DNA from: a bacterium
Lineage (GTDB): Bacteria; Planctomycetota; UBA1135; UBA2386
Length of the DNA: 64,000 nt
Assembly: GCA_030432695.1 (NCBI GenBank)
Contig: JAUILN010000016.1
Span: forward strand, 124,001 to 188,000
Direction of reading: 5' to 3'
Part shown: piece after piece, positions 45,000 through 53,263 of the stretch
How the letters are laid out: every line of letters starts with the position of its first letter
How positions within the stretch are numbered: position 1 is the stretch's first letter
Made by a program: the position numbers and the translations under genes
Notes under the pieces: model-generated
Database searches by the model: none
What the model was told of the DNA's origin: nothing
The model's input: the letters and a program-made list of their open reading frames with translations, nothing else

Positions 45000-46480
45000 G
45001 CCCGGTTCAGCGCAGAAGGTGCCGCTCGAGTCGACGGCCGGCCGGATGCCCTGCTGCTCGGGGAGCCCGAGGTCGAGGTGCAGGCGCAACCCGCGCGGGA
45101 ACCCGACTGCCTCCCAGTCGATGCGGAGATCCACGTCGATCGGCGGCAGCACGGCGACCCGCGCGTCACGCCGCAGGCCGGCCAGCCGCGCGAGCCGCCG
45201 CTCGGGCACGTTCACCACCAGGTCACAGCCGTCGTCCGTGGTCGCGACGACGAACCGCGGGCCGAGCACCGACGGACCAGGGTGAGGCGCACCGCCGACC
45301 GTGGCGCCGTGGACCACGAGGTACTCCCCGAGGTCGTTGCCCTGTTCGTCGACCACCTGCACCTGCAGGAACCGTGCTCCTACGTCGAGCGACAGCGCGT
45401 CGAGGCCAGGGTGCTGCGCCGGTCCGCCGGAGGGCACTTCGACGCCGTCCAGACGCGCCAGCACTTCGCCGGTGAAGCTGCTGGCCACCTGCAGGTCGTA
45501 GGTCCCTGGCTGCACGCCAAAGGCCTCGAAGCGGCCGTCGGCGGACACCGGGATCGAGCCGAGCACGATCCGACCCGCTACGAGCCCGTCGACCGTCAAC
45601 GTCCCGTAGGGCAGGTCGAGCGGTCCATCGATCCGGCCCTGCAGCCGACCGGGCGGCAGCGCACCGACGACCACTCCCTCCGCGCCCGACCGGAACCGGG
45701 TCTTCCGACCCACCAGCCGGCCCTGGTCGGCAGGCGACACCTGTAGCTCGTCGCAGACGGTCCACAGCGCCACGTCGAACCTGCCGCGCTCGTCGGCGTG
45801 CAGCGAGCGGCACCACACAAGGTACTCGTCTCCCTGCGCGTCGCGGCTCCCGGTCGGTTCGAGAAGTGCCAGCGAGGCGTTGGCGACCGGCCGGCCCTCG
45901 GGGTCGAGCACCTCGCCCGCCACCACGCGCGGCGCGGGAGCGAGCGCGACGCTGCCCAACTCGAGCGAGCCGTCGGCCGCCGGCACCAGCGGTCGCGACA
46001 CCCAGGCCCCGAACTCGCGGTCCGCGGTGGCGATCAGGAAGCGACCGACTCCCTGCAGCAGCTCCGCCGGCAAGCGCATCTCGAAGTTCCCGTCCGGCGC
46101 GACCTCGAGGCGGTATTGCCCGAGCTGCGGCCCGGAGTCGTCGCGCTCGCGCTGCAGCCACGCGAAGTCACGGATCGCCAGACCTGCCAGGTCCTCGTCG
46201 GCGCGGCGTCGGATCACGCGTGCCGCCGCCGCGCCCGGTTGGCCAGGATGCCCAGCAACCACGGCAGCACCGGCTCGCCCGGAGCGAACCCCTCGCGGTC
46301 CTCGATCGCCGCGAGGAAGGTGTTCTGCACCAGGTCGTCGGCCTCCTCGGCGGTGCCCACGAGGTGCCGCGCCACCCGCCGCAGCTCGACCGCCGTGGCG
46401 TCGAAGACGTCGGCGAGGTCGGCGGGCCGGCCGGTCGCGCGGAAGCGGACGAAGGCGTGGTCGTGGGATTCGAGGGTCAT
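45000..46480 (-). pseudogene. Broken ECF sigma/carboxypeptidase-regulatory gene
   Basis: Starts MTLESHDHAFVRFRATGRPA at 46480 and reads a good sigma region 2 ('LRRVARHLVGTAEEADDLVQ', 'PVLPWLLGILANRARRRHA'), then stops at 46214. The sequence continues in another frame directly with carboxypeptidase-regulatory domains ('RVVAGEVLDPEGRPVANASL', 'SADGRFEAFGVQPGTYDLQV'). Sigma region 4 and the membrane helix, about 150 residues in the intact relatives, are missing at the junction. Near 45010 the frame slips again and the remaining open frame runs into the GH20 gene. It is a dead member of the fusion family at 38389 and 46630, divergent from the latter. Confidence 0.78.
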
Positions 46481-46629
46481 CGTGCCGGGTCTGCGCCCGG
46501 GAAGTGCCGAGCGAGACGGCGAGTCGAAGAAAGCCGGACCGGGCGCCGGTCCTGTATCGCGGCGGCGCGCCGGAGCATATTCCCGCGAGTTCCGGTGACA
46601 CCCCGTCGGTCCCGGGCCCAGCCACCTGC

Positions 46630-49600
46630 GTGAACCGATCCCCCGAAGACCTGCAGTTCGAACGCTTCCGCCGGCTCGGCGACGTCGCCGCCCTGGCGGC
46701 GGTGTTCGATGCGACGAGTCCCGAGCTCGCCCGGGTCGCGCGCCACCTGTGCCGCGACTCCGCGTCGGCCGAGGACGCGGTGCAGTCGACCTTCCTCGCC
46801 GCGATCGACCAGCACGACGACTGGGACGAGTCGCAGCCCTTGCTGCCCTGGCTGCTCGGCGTGCTGACCAACCGGGTCCGGGAGCAGCGGCGTCGCGACG
46901 GCCGCAGACTCGACGCCGAGCGGGTCCCGCTGCCGGCCGCCGCCGAGGATCCCGTTGCCGCCGCGGGTCGCAGCGAGGTGAGCACCGCGGTGCGGACCGC
47001 GCTGGGCGACGTCGAACCACCCTACCGCGACGTCCTCGAGCGCCGCTTGCTCGGTCTGCAGAGCAGCGAGGAGATCGCCCGCGAACTGGGGATCGCCGCC
47101 GGAACGGTGCGCATGCGCCTGCACCGTGGACTCGACCGGCTGCGGCGACGCCTGCCCGCGGGCCTCGCGCCGAGCACCGGGCTGATGCTGCCGCTCGGCC
47201 TGTCCGGGGAGGCGATGGCGCGCGTGCGGGACGCGGTCCTCACCACCGCGACGTCGAGGACGGTCGCGACCGCCGGGGCGGGATCGGCGTCGGCGCTCCC
47301 GGGGGTGGCACTCCTCGGATGGCTCGCCATGCACAAGACCTGGCTGTTCGCGGTCGCCGCGAGCCTCGTCGTGGTCACGGCCCTGCTCCTGCCGCTGCCG
47401 TGGTCCTCCGCCGACGCGCCCACCGCGCACGAGGCACCGTCGGCCGCCGTGGTCGCACGGACCGCACCGGGACAGGAGAGCACCGCGGAACACGGATCGC
47501 GCGCCCCGGACCTCGACCGTCGCGAGGTCGACACTCCACCCGACGTCGACGAGATCCCCGGAAGCCTCGCGCTGACCGTCCGCGGTGACGGCACACCGAT
47601 CGCCGATCTCCGCATCGAGATCGTTCCCGTCGAGGCGATGCCGTACGGCGACGCGCTGGCCGCGGGTGAGACCGACGCGGCGGGCGGGTTCGTCGCCGAG
47701 TTGGCGGCGGGCACCTTCGCGGTCCGCATCCCCGCGCTCGACGAACCGCACGTCACGACCGTCGAAGTCACCGCCGGTGAACGACTCGCCGCGGATCTCG
47801 AGCTGCCGGTCCGCACCCGCGCGGACGTCACGGTGGTCGACCCCGAGGGCCGGCCGGTGCCGGGCGCGCTGATCACCGGCCACACCGCGGCGCAGCGCTG
47901 GAGCCGGGTCGCACGCGCGCTCGGCCGGACCGATGACGAGGGTCACTGGCGACGCACGTTCGTCGACCGGGTGTCCCGGATCCGCGCGCTCGCCGCGGGG
48001 CACGTCCAATCGGACGTCCAATGGAGCCTCGACGCACCGGTCACCCTCGTCGTCGGCGCCGCCTCCGGCCGACTGGTCGGCGTCGTCCGCGACGAGACCG
48101 GCGCCCCGGTGCCCAACGCCGAGATCGCGCTGGTGACCGCGCGCGAGAAGCACCTCCGTGCCGAACCTCGCTGGATCCGCGCCGACGACGCCGGACGGTT
48201 CCACGACGACCATCTGCCGCCGGGAACCGTCACGCTCGTGTCGTCCCGACTCGTCGAGCAGGACAGGGTCACCTTCCCCCGCTTCACCCGCCTCGACGTC
48301 GAGATCGCGGCCGGCGAGGCGACGCGGGCGGAGCTGCGCTTCGGCGACGGCACCGGCTCGGTCCGCGCAACGGTCCGGAGCGCGAATGGCGTGCCGGTTC
48401 CCGCGGCGCCGATCTCGCTGGTCTACGTCGGCCGCGACCTGCCGTCGGTCGTCGGTGGAACGCCGCAGGCGTACGCGAACGCCGACTCCAACGGTGAAGC
48501 GCGGTTCACCGGCCTGATGCCCGGGGCGTACCGACTGCAGTGCCCGCTCGACGGCCAGCAGGTCACGTGCGACTTCGCGGTCGTCGCCAACACGACCGTC
48601 GAGATCAGCGCCTCGCTCGTGGCGACGAGCCCGCTCACCTGCCGCGTCCTCGATGCAGAACGCCGACCGCTGCCGGGCATCCTGCTGAGCCTCGCCTCCG
48701 CACGCTCCCCCCAGGCGCAGGAGCTTCGCTCCGATACCCACGGCCTGGTCCGGTTCGAAGACGTGCCGCACGGCGAACACGGGCTCCGGGTGTTTGCGGC
48801 TCGCCAAGCCGACGAACGTCCCCGAGCGGCACTCATGACCCGCTCGGTCTCGATCACCGGACCGTCGAACGAGGAGATCGTCGTCGACCTCGACATCCTG
48901 GCGAGCGTCTCGGGCCGGGTGACGACCGATGGTCGCGTGCCGTTGGAAGGCATCGAAGCGCGGCTCATGCGGCAAGCGGACAGCGCCACCTTCCGGGCCC
49001 CGGTCGAGTTGGACGCGTTCGACTCGGCACGCTTCACGTTCCCGAGCGTGCCACCCGGCCACTGGGTCCTCGGTCTGTATGGCGGCGAGGAGAACCTGGC
49101 TGCCCGATCCGTCGACGTGCCCGGCCGCACCCCCGTCGACCTCGGCACCCTGGCGCTCGGCACGGGAACCACCGAACTCGAGCTGTCGCGCAGCGACGCC
49201 GTGCCGGTCGACGACGCCATCGTGCTGGTCCGCTTCGGGACCGCGCCGCTCCGCGAGATCCCGAACCCACCCCAGTCGAACCGGATCCGACTGGCTGATC
49301 GGCCGGCACTCGAAGTGGACGAAGCGCTGGTCTGGGGCTCTTCGGTCGCACCGACCCCGATCGAGCTGCGCATCGTGCCCGGCGAAACCCTGCGCATCCC
49401 GGTGACCCTGGCACCCGCGACTCCCACGACGCTGCGGATGCCGGTGGGCGTCGGCCGCGGCACGCTCACCTGGACCCGTGACGGCGCACCCTTCGTGATC
49501 GAGAGCGTCGCGGGCTTCGTGACGCTGAGCCGCGGACTCCCCGTCGGCCGCTACCAAGCGAGCTTCGAAGAGAAGCACTCCGGCCTGCGCGCGACCGCCG

Positions 49601-49650
49601 CGTTCGAGGTCGGCGACGCACCGCTCGAGGTCGCCCTCGAAGTGCAGTGA
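46630..49650 (+). CDS. ECF sigma factor fused to membrane segment and carboxypeptidase-regulatory domains
   Basis: 1006 residues from the GTG at 46630. Sigma region 2 about 25-92 ('LARVARHLCRDSASAEDAVQ', 'PLLPWLLGVLTNRVREQRRR'); region 4 about 115-175 ('ALGDVEPPYRDVLERRLLGL', 'SSEEIARELGIAAGTVRMRL'). Transmembrane helix about 236-256 ('KTWLFAVAASLVVVTALLLP'). The rest is a chain of carboxypeptidase-regulatory-like domains ('ETDAAGGFVAELAAGTFAVR', 'GRLVGVVRDETGAPVPNAEI', 'NSNGEARFTGLMPGAYRLQC'-like units). Same plan as 38389 but with low sequence similarity outside the sigma part. A longer open frame upstream overlaps the divergent broken copy and is not used. Confidence 0.87.
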   Translation: MNRSPEDLQFERFRRLGDVAALAAVFDATSPELARVARHLCRDSASAEDAVQSTFLAAIDQHDDWDESQPLLPWLLGVLTNRVREQRRRDGRRLDAERVPLPAAAEDPVAAAGRSEVSTAVRTALGDVEPPYRDVLERRLLGLQSSEEIARELGIAAGTVRMRLHRGLDRLRRRLPAGLAPSTGLMLPLGLSGEAMARVRDAVLTTATSRTVATAGAGSASALPGVALLGWLAMHKTWLFAVAASLVVVTALLLPLPWSSADAPTAHEAPSAAVVARTAPGQESTAEHGSRAPDLDRREVDTPPDVDEIPGSLALTVRGDGTPIADLRIEIVPVEAMPYGDALAAGETDAAGGFVAELAAGTFAVRIPALDEPHVTTVEVTAGERLAADLELPVRTRADVTVVDPEGRPVPGALITGHTAAQRWSRVARALGRTDDEGHWRRTFVDRVSRIRALAAGHVQSDVQWSLDAPVTLVVGAASGRLVGVVRDETGAPVPNAEIALVTAREKHLRAEPRWIRADDAGRFHDDHLPPGTVTLVSSRLVEQDRVTFPRFTRLDVEIAAGEATRAELRFGDGTGSVRATVRSANGVPVPAAPISLVYVGRDLPSVVGGTPQAYANADSNGEARFTGLMPGAYRLQCPLDGQQVTCDFAVVANTTVEISASLVATSPLTCRVLDAERRPLPGILLSLASARSPQAQELRSDTHGLVRFEDVPHGEHGLRVFAARQADERPRAALMTRSVSITGPSNEEIVVDLDILASVSGRVTTDGRVPLEGIEARLMRQADSATFRAPVELDAFDSARFTFPSVPPGHWVLGLYGGEENLAARSVDVPGRTPVDLGTLALGTGTTELELSRSDAVPVDDAIVLVRFGTAPLREIPNPPQSNRIRLADRPALEVDEALVWGSSVAPTPIELRIVPGETLRIPVTLAPATPTTLRMPVGVGRGTLTWTRDGAPFVIESVAGFVTLSRGLPVGRYQASFEEKHSGLRATAAFEVGDAPLEVALEVQ

Positions 49651-49660
49651 GCGCCGCCCC

Positions 49661-52225
49661 TCACTCGACCGTCACCAGCAACTCACCCTGCGCCGCACCC
49701 GCCGGCAGATCGAATGGTCCGAACGCCCGCCACGCCTCCTCGACCTCGACCAGCACCTCGAACGCGCCGAGCGGTGCAGGCTCGAGCTCGCACCAGCCCG
49801 CTGCATCGGTGCGCAGCACACCCGCGGGGTAGTAGCCCTCGTGACGGATCCGCAGCTCGCGCCCGGTGAGCGGCGCGCCCTCGGAATCGACGAGACCGAT
49901 CCGTGCCCTGCGCAGCACGGTGGGCACCTCGATGCGGTGCTGGCCACCCGGCTCGACGGTCCAGCTCTGGTCGGGCACCGGCACGCGGTACCAGCCGGGA
50001 CCCGGCTGCGCGGGCAACGTGAGGGCGAACGACCAGGTGCCGGGCCGCGCCCAGGTGGTGAAGCGGCCGTCGTCGTCGAGGCCGACGCGGAGCAGCCTGG
50101 CCCCACCGCCGGCCGAGCCGACCAGGAAGCAGTGTACGCCGGCAAGCGGACGGCCGTCGACGGTGACGCGGCCCTCGACGCGCGCGGGGAGCCACGGTGC
50201 GAGGTCGATCTCCAACGTGGTCTCGCCGCCTTCGGTGAACTCTCGCTGGGTGACGCGCCAGGTGTCGTCCGACGAGTGGACGGCGCTGGCGACGTAGTCC
50301 AGGTGGACGTCGACCGCGTACTCGCCGGGTTCCAGGCTGGTGATCGAGAAGCTCCCGTCCGGATCGATCGCCACGGCGCGCGCCTCCAGGTCCGCGCCGA
50401 CCGGCGTGCACGTGACGCGGAGCCCGTCGTCGCCGCACAGCTCCCGGAGGCGCTCGAGCGCGTTCGTCGGTCCCGCGATACCGCGGACCGTCGCCCCGCC
50501 ACGGACCACGACGCCATGCGGCACGGTCGAACGGACGACGCGCACCGGCTCGGAGTGGTCGACGTGCTCCGGCCCTCGCACGCGCAGCAGCCAATCCCCG
50601 GGCGGAGCCTGCAGCGTGGCGACGCCGGTCTCGTCGGTCGACGCTGCCGCGACCGTAACGAGCACGGGGAGCCGCGGCATTCGGTCGACGTCTTCCACCC
50701 TGTAGGCCTTGCCGTCGAACGACTCCGGATCCGGTGCGAGGCGGAGCAACAGCTCGACCCGTGAGCCGGAGACCAGTGCGCCGGAAGCGAAGCGCACGGC
50801 GACCCGCCACGGGACCCGATCGGGCACGACCACCAGCGGGTCGACCGGCGCGCGGCCTTCGACCACCTCGAACCGCGCCAACGCCGAGGTCGCGAGCGCC
50901 GGATCGTTCGGATGGACGAGCAGCGCGATGTGGCCGTCGGCCAGACCGTGCACGACGCACCGGCCGTCGGGATGCCGACCGTGGAGCCCACCGCGGCCCG
51001 TGCGGCGGAACCGGCCCGTGCCCGACTCGGCGAGCACGGTCAGTGCGTAGTCCTCCACCGACGCCCCCCGCTCGTCGACGACCCGCACCGGGCACGAGAC
51101 GCGCTTCCGCATCCTCAGCTCGACCTCGCGGTCGCCCCAGTCGATCGCCGCGTGCGCCGCATCCGGCAACAGCTCGAACTCCCCAGCCGCGTGGTCGGCG
51201 CTCACCCGCATCGCGGCCTCGCCACGACCAGGGATCGGGCCGGCGCGCGCCGCCAGGAATCGCCCGTCCGCGCCGCTGCGCCCGCGGCCGACGAAGCCGC
51301 GCCCGACGAACTGCAGGTGCACGCCGGCAATCGGCATCCCCAGCTCGTCGACCACCCGCCCGCGGATCGCCTGCTCGGGATCCGGTCGCTCGACCACCAC
51401 GCGCAGCTCGTGGGTGCCGCTACCCGGCCGGAGTTGGACGCTGCGGGGCTCGACCAATGGGCCGGTGTAGGCCGGGCTGATCCACCACTCGCCCGGGAAC
51501 GCCGGCGCCGGCAACGCGAAGCGCCCCGCAGCGTCGGTGGTCGCCTCGAGGGTGTGGTCCGCGGTGGGCTGGACGTCGAACGGACCCGGCTGCGGCCCGG
51601 GCGTCATGTCGACGTAGACGAAGCGGAACAGCACCTCCGGCACGGGTGCGCCGTCTTCGTCGACGACCACGCCCTCGACGGCGATCGCCTCGCGCAGCAC
51701 TACCCTCCCGAGGTCGTAGACCTCCTGCGGCAGCGGCCGGCGGATCGACGTGCGGACCGGCACGCGGCCCGTGGCCTCGAAGCCGACCTGCACATCGCGC
51801 TCGCCGTCGACTCCGACGTCGAGAGCGAACAGGCCGTCGTCTCCCGTCCTGGTCTCGATCGGGCCCGAGCCCTCGGCCACACCCTCGAGCGTTGCGCGGA
51901 CCGTGACGCCTGCGAGCGGCAGGCCGGCCTCGTCGACGCAGACGCCGTGGAGCCTCATCGCGGCCGGGTCCTCGGCCTGGGCGACGGCGGATCGTTCCAA
52001 CCCACGGCGCTCCGGATCGCCGGTCGAATGCGCCTGGCGCTCGGCATCGTCGAGGGCCCCGACGCGGGCGACGGACTCCTCACCGGCGAGCCCGCCCAGC
52101 GCGGGCTCCGCATCCAGGGCGTGCGACCACCCGCCCCAGGCGAGGAGTCCCAGCAAGAGGGCGACGAGCACGGCCAACGAGGCCATCGCGGTCGTGCGGT
52201 GCGAGCGTCTCGGAGAATCGGCCAT
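49661..52225 (-). CDS. Membrane-anchored carboxypeptidase-regulatory-domain protein
   Basis: 854 residues. A short basic N-terminus (MADSPRRSHRTTAMASLAVL) leads into one membrane helix (about 13-33) and then ~800 residues of carboxypeptidase-regulatory-like repeats: 'GVCVDEAGLPLAGVTVRATL', 'VEGVVVDEDGAPVPEVLFRF', 'IRGRVVDELGMPIAGVHLQF' and 'VEGRVTVDGRPLAGVHCFLV'. This is the outer part of the two neighbouring ECF fusions without the sigma domain. It converges with 46630-49650 (10 bp between stops). It might be a partner or decoy for the sigma fusions, or an unrelated surface protein; function unknown. Confidence 0.82.
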   Translation of the reverse strand: MADSPRRSHRTTAMASLAVLVALLLGLLAWGGWSHALDAEPALGGLAGEESVARVGALDDAERQAHSTGDPERRGLERSAVAQAEDPAAMRLHGVCVDEAGLPLAGVTVRATLEGVAEGSGPIETRTGDDGLFALDVGVDGERDVQVGFEATGRVPVRTSIRRPLPQEVYDLGRVVLREAIAVEGVVVDEDGAPVPEVLFRFVYVDMTPGPQPGPFDVQPTADHTLEATTDAAGRFALPAPAFPGEWWISPAYTGPLVEPRSVQLRPGSGTHELRVVVERPDPEQAIRGRVVDELGMPIAGVHLQFVGRGFVGRGRSGADGRFLAARAGPIPGRGEAAMRVSADHAAGEFELLPDAAHAAIDWGDREVELRMRKRVSCPVRVVDERGASVEDYALTVLAESGTGRFRRTGRGGLHGRHPDGRCVVHGLADGHIALLVHPNDPALATSALARFEVVEGRAPVDPLVVVPDRVPWRVAVRFASGALVSGSRVELLLRLAPDPESFDGKAYRVEDVDRMPRLPVLVTVAAASTDETGVATLQAPPGDWLLRVRGPEHVDHSEPVRVVRSTVPHGVVVRGGATVRGIAGPTNALERLRELCGDDGLRVTCTPVGADLEARAVAIDPDGSFSITSLEPGEYAVDVHLDYVASAVHSSDDTWRVTQREFTEGGETTLEIDLAPWLPARVEGRVTVDGRPLAGVHCFLVGSAGGGARLLRVGLDDDGRFTTWARPGTWSFALTLPAQPGPGWYRVPVPDQSWTVEPGGQHRIEVPTVLRRARIGLVDSEGAPLTGRELRIRHEGYYPAGVLRTDAAGWCELEPAPLGAFEVLVEVEEAWRAFGPFDLPAGAAQGELLVTVE

Positions 52226-52340
52226 GGGTGCGCCGCCGGACTACGGGCCACCTCGGCCCACGGCCAAGCCGAATCCGCCCGACATGGCGTTCGGCCGCGC
52301 TCCACACTCCACCTCGTTCGTCACGGCCCTCGAGCACGGC

Positions 52341-52346
52341 TACAAT
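52341..52346 (+). promoter_or_regulatory. -10 box TACAAT upstream of leaderless gene
   Basis: TACAAT ends 6 bases before the GTG at 52353, so a transcript would start at or next to the start codon. A weak -35-like TTCGTC lies 18 bp upstream (52317-52322). The placement supports GTG 52353 over the upstream ATG 52284. Confidence 0.45.
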
Positions 52347-52352
52347 CCCGGC

Positions 52353-52580
52353 GTGCCGGTACCGATCACAGACGCGCATCGCAAACGAGCCCTCGAGAAG
52401 AAGCTCCTGCAGGCCTGCGAGCTGCACGATCTCGGCGTGCAGGTCATGCGACAGAACCTGCGCCGTCGGCACCCCGACGCGAACGACGTCGAGATCGCGG
52501 AGATGATCCAGCGCTGGCTCCACGAACGACCCGGCGCCGAGTTCGGTGATGTCGCGGGGAAGATCCGAGTCCGGCCATGA
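52353..52580 (+). CDS. Small partner protein of nucleotidyltransferase
   Basis: 75 residues starting at the GTG (VPVPITDAHRKRALEKKLLQ). It is fully helical and basic, with the conserved-looking core 'DLGVQVMRQNLRRRHPDAND', 'VEIAEMIQRWLHERPGAEFG' and tail 'DVAGKIRVRP'. Proteins of this form ('xRQNLRRRxPxAxxxEI...WLxxRPGAExGD') accompany AbiEii-like nucleotidyltransferases and may be their antitoxin or regulator (inference from pairing). Its stop overlaps the next start (ATGA at 52577-52580), so the two are translationally coupled. The ATG at 52284 would add 23 residues but lies upstream of the -10 box. Confidence 0.65.
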   Translation: MPVPITDAHRKRALEKKLLQACELHDLGVQVMRQNLRRRHPDANDVEIAEMIQRWLHERPGAEFGDVAGKIRVRP

Positions 52581-53167
52581 CCGAGATCGTCGGGCAACTG
52601 CGGCGCGCGGCCCGCGACCTGCGCGACCTCGGTCAGGCTGCGGCCGTCATCGGAGGTCTCGCGGTCTCCGTCCGCACCGAGCCCCGCTTCACGAGGGACA
52701 TCGACTTCGCCGTTGCGGCGTCCGGTGATCAGGAAGCCGAACGAGCAGTCTCGGCGTGGCTCGCTCGCGGGTACCGCATCCTGGCCCAGGTCGAGCAGGA
52801 GGAGATCGGTCGCTTGGCGACCGTTCGGTTGGCGACACCCGGGGCGGAGGGAACCGTGATCCTGGACCTCCTGTTCGCCTCGTCCGGCATCGAACCCGAG
52901 ATCGTGGCAGAAGCCGAAGAACTCGAGGTCCTGCCGTCCATCATGCTGCCCGTGGCCCGCGTCGGACACCTGATCGCGACCAAGCTCCTTTCGCGGGATG
53001 ATCGTGTTCGTCCGCAGGATCAGGTCGACTTGCGTCGCCTCTTGGCAGTGGCGGATCAAGCAGAACTCGACCGTGCGGCGGCTGCCGTGCGCCTGATGAC
53101 CGACCGCGGGTTCGCACGCGACCGCGACCTGGTCAGGGCACTCGAGGAGTTCTTGCGACCCAGCTGA
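52577..53167 (+). CDS. AbiEii-like nucleotidyltransferase
   Basis: 196 residues. The nucleotidyltransferase motif is 'AAVIGGLAVSVRTEPRFTRD' followed by IDFAV, i.e. GG...R.T.DID with metal-binding aspartates. A third acidic position lies in 'GTVILDLLFAS'. The C-terminal helices ('VARVGHLIATKLLSRDDRVR', 'PQDQVDLRRLLAVAD') match the AbiEii/MNT group, where 'KxxxxxxRxxxxDxxDL' is typical. AbiEii is the toxin of type IV toxin-antitoxin systems and adds nucleotides to RNA; solitary members have unknown roles. The overlapping small gene upstream suggests a two-gene module. A strong terminator follows the stop. Confidence 0.78.
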   Translation: MTEIVGQLRRAARDLRDLGQAAAVIGGLAVSVRTEPRFTRDIDFAVAASGDQEAERAVSAWLARGYRILAQVEQEEIGRLATVRLATPGAEGTVILDLLFASSGIEPEIVAEAEELEVLPSIMLPVARVGHLIATKLLSRDDRVRPQDQVDLRRLLAVADQAELDRAAAAVRLMTDRGFARDRDLVRALEEFLRPS

Positions 53168-53170
53168 TCA

Positions 53171-53217
53171 ACTCCTTCCGAGAATCGGCGCGCCCAGCGC
53201 TGATTCTCGGAAGGAGT
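53171..53217. terminator. Bidirectional terminator between converging genes
   Basis: A perfect 16-bp inverted repeat (ACTCCTTCCGAGAATC at 53171-53186 and its complement at 53202-53217) with a 15-nt loop. It lies 3 bp after the nucleotidyltransferase stop and 46 bp before the stop of the converging propeller gene. There is no long T-run, but the stem is very stable. Confidence 0.8.
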
Positions 53218-53263
53218 CGATCCAAGCAACACCGTCAGCGATGCACGACGGCGCGGGCGCGGG

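Noticed and set aside
43146..45746. 866-residue plus-strand open frame opposite the GH20 and broken sigma genes
   Set aside because: It is Arg/His-rich and without any domain; it is the antisense shadow of well-supported minus-strand genes in high-G+C DNA.
46477..49578. 1033-residue minus-strand open frame opposite the second ECF fusion
   Set aside because: Composition is dominated by Arg, Gly and Asp with no motif, whereas the plus strand has sigma regions 2 and 4, a membrane helix and regulatory-domain repeats.
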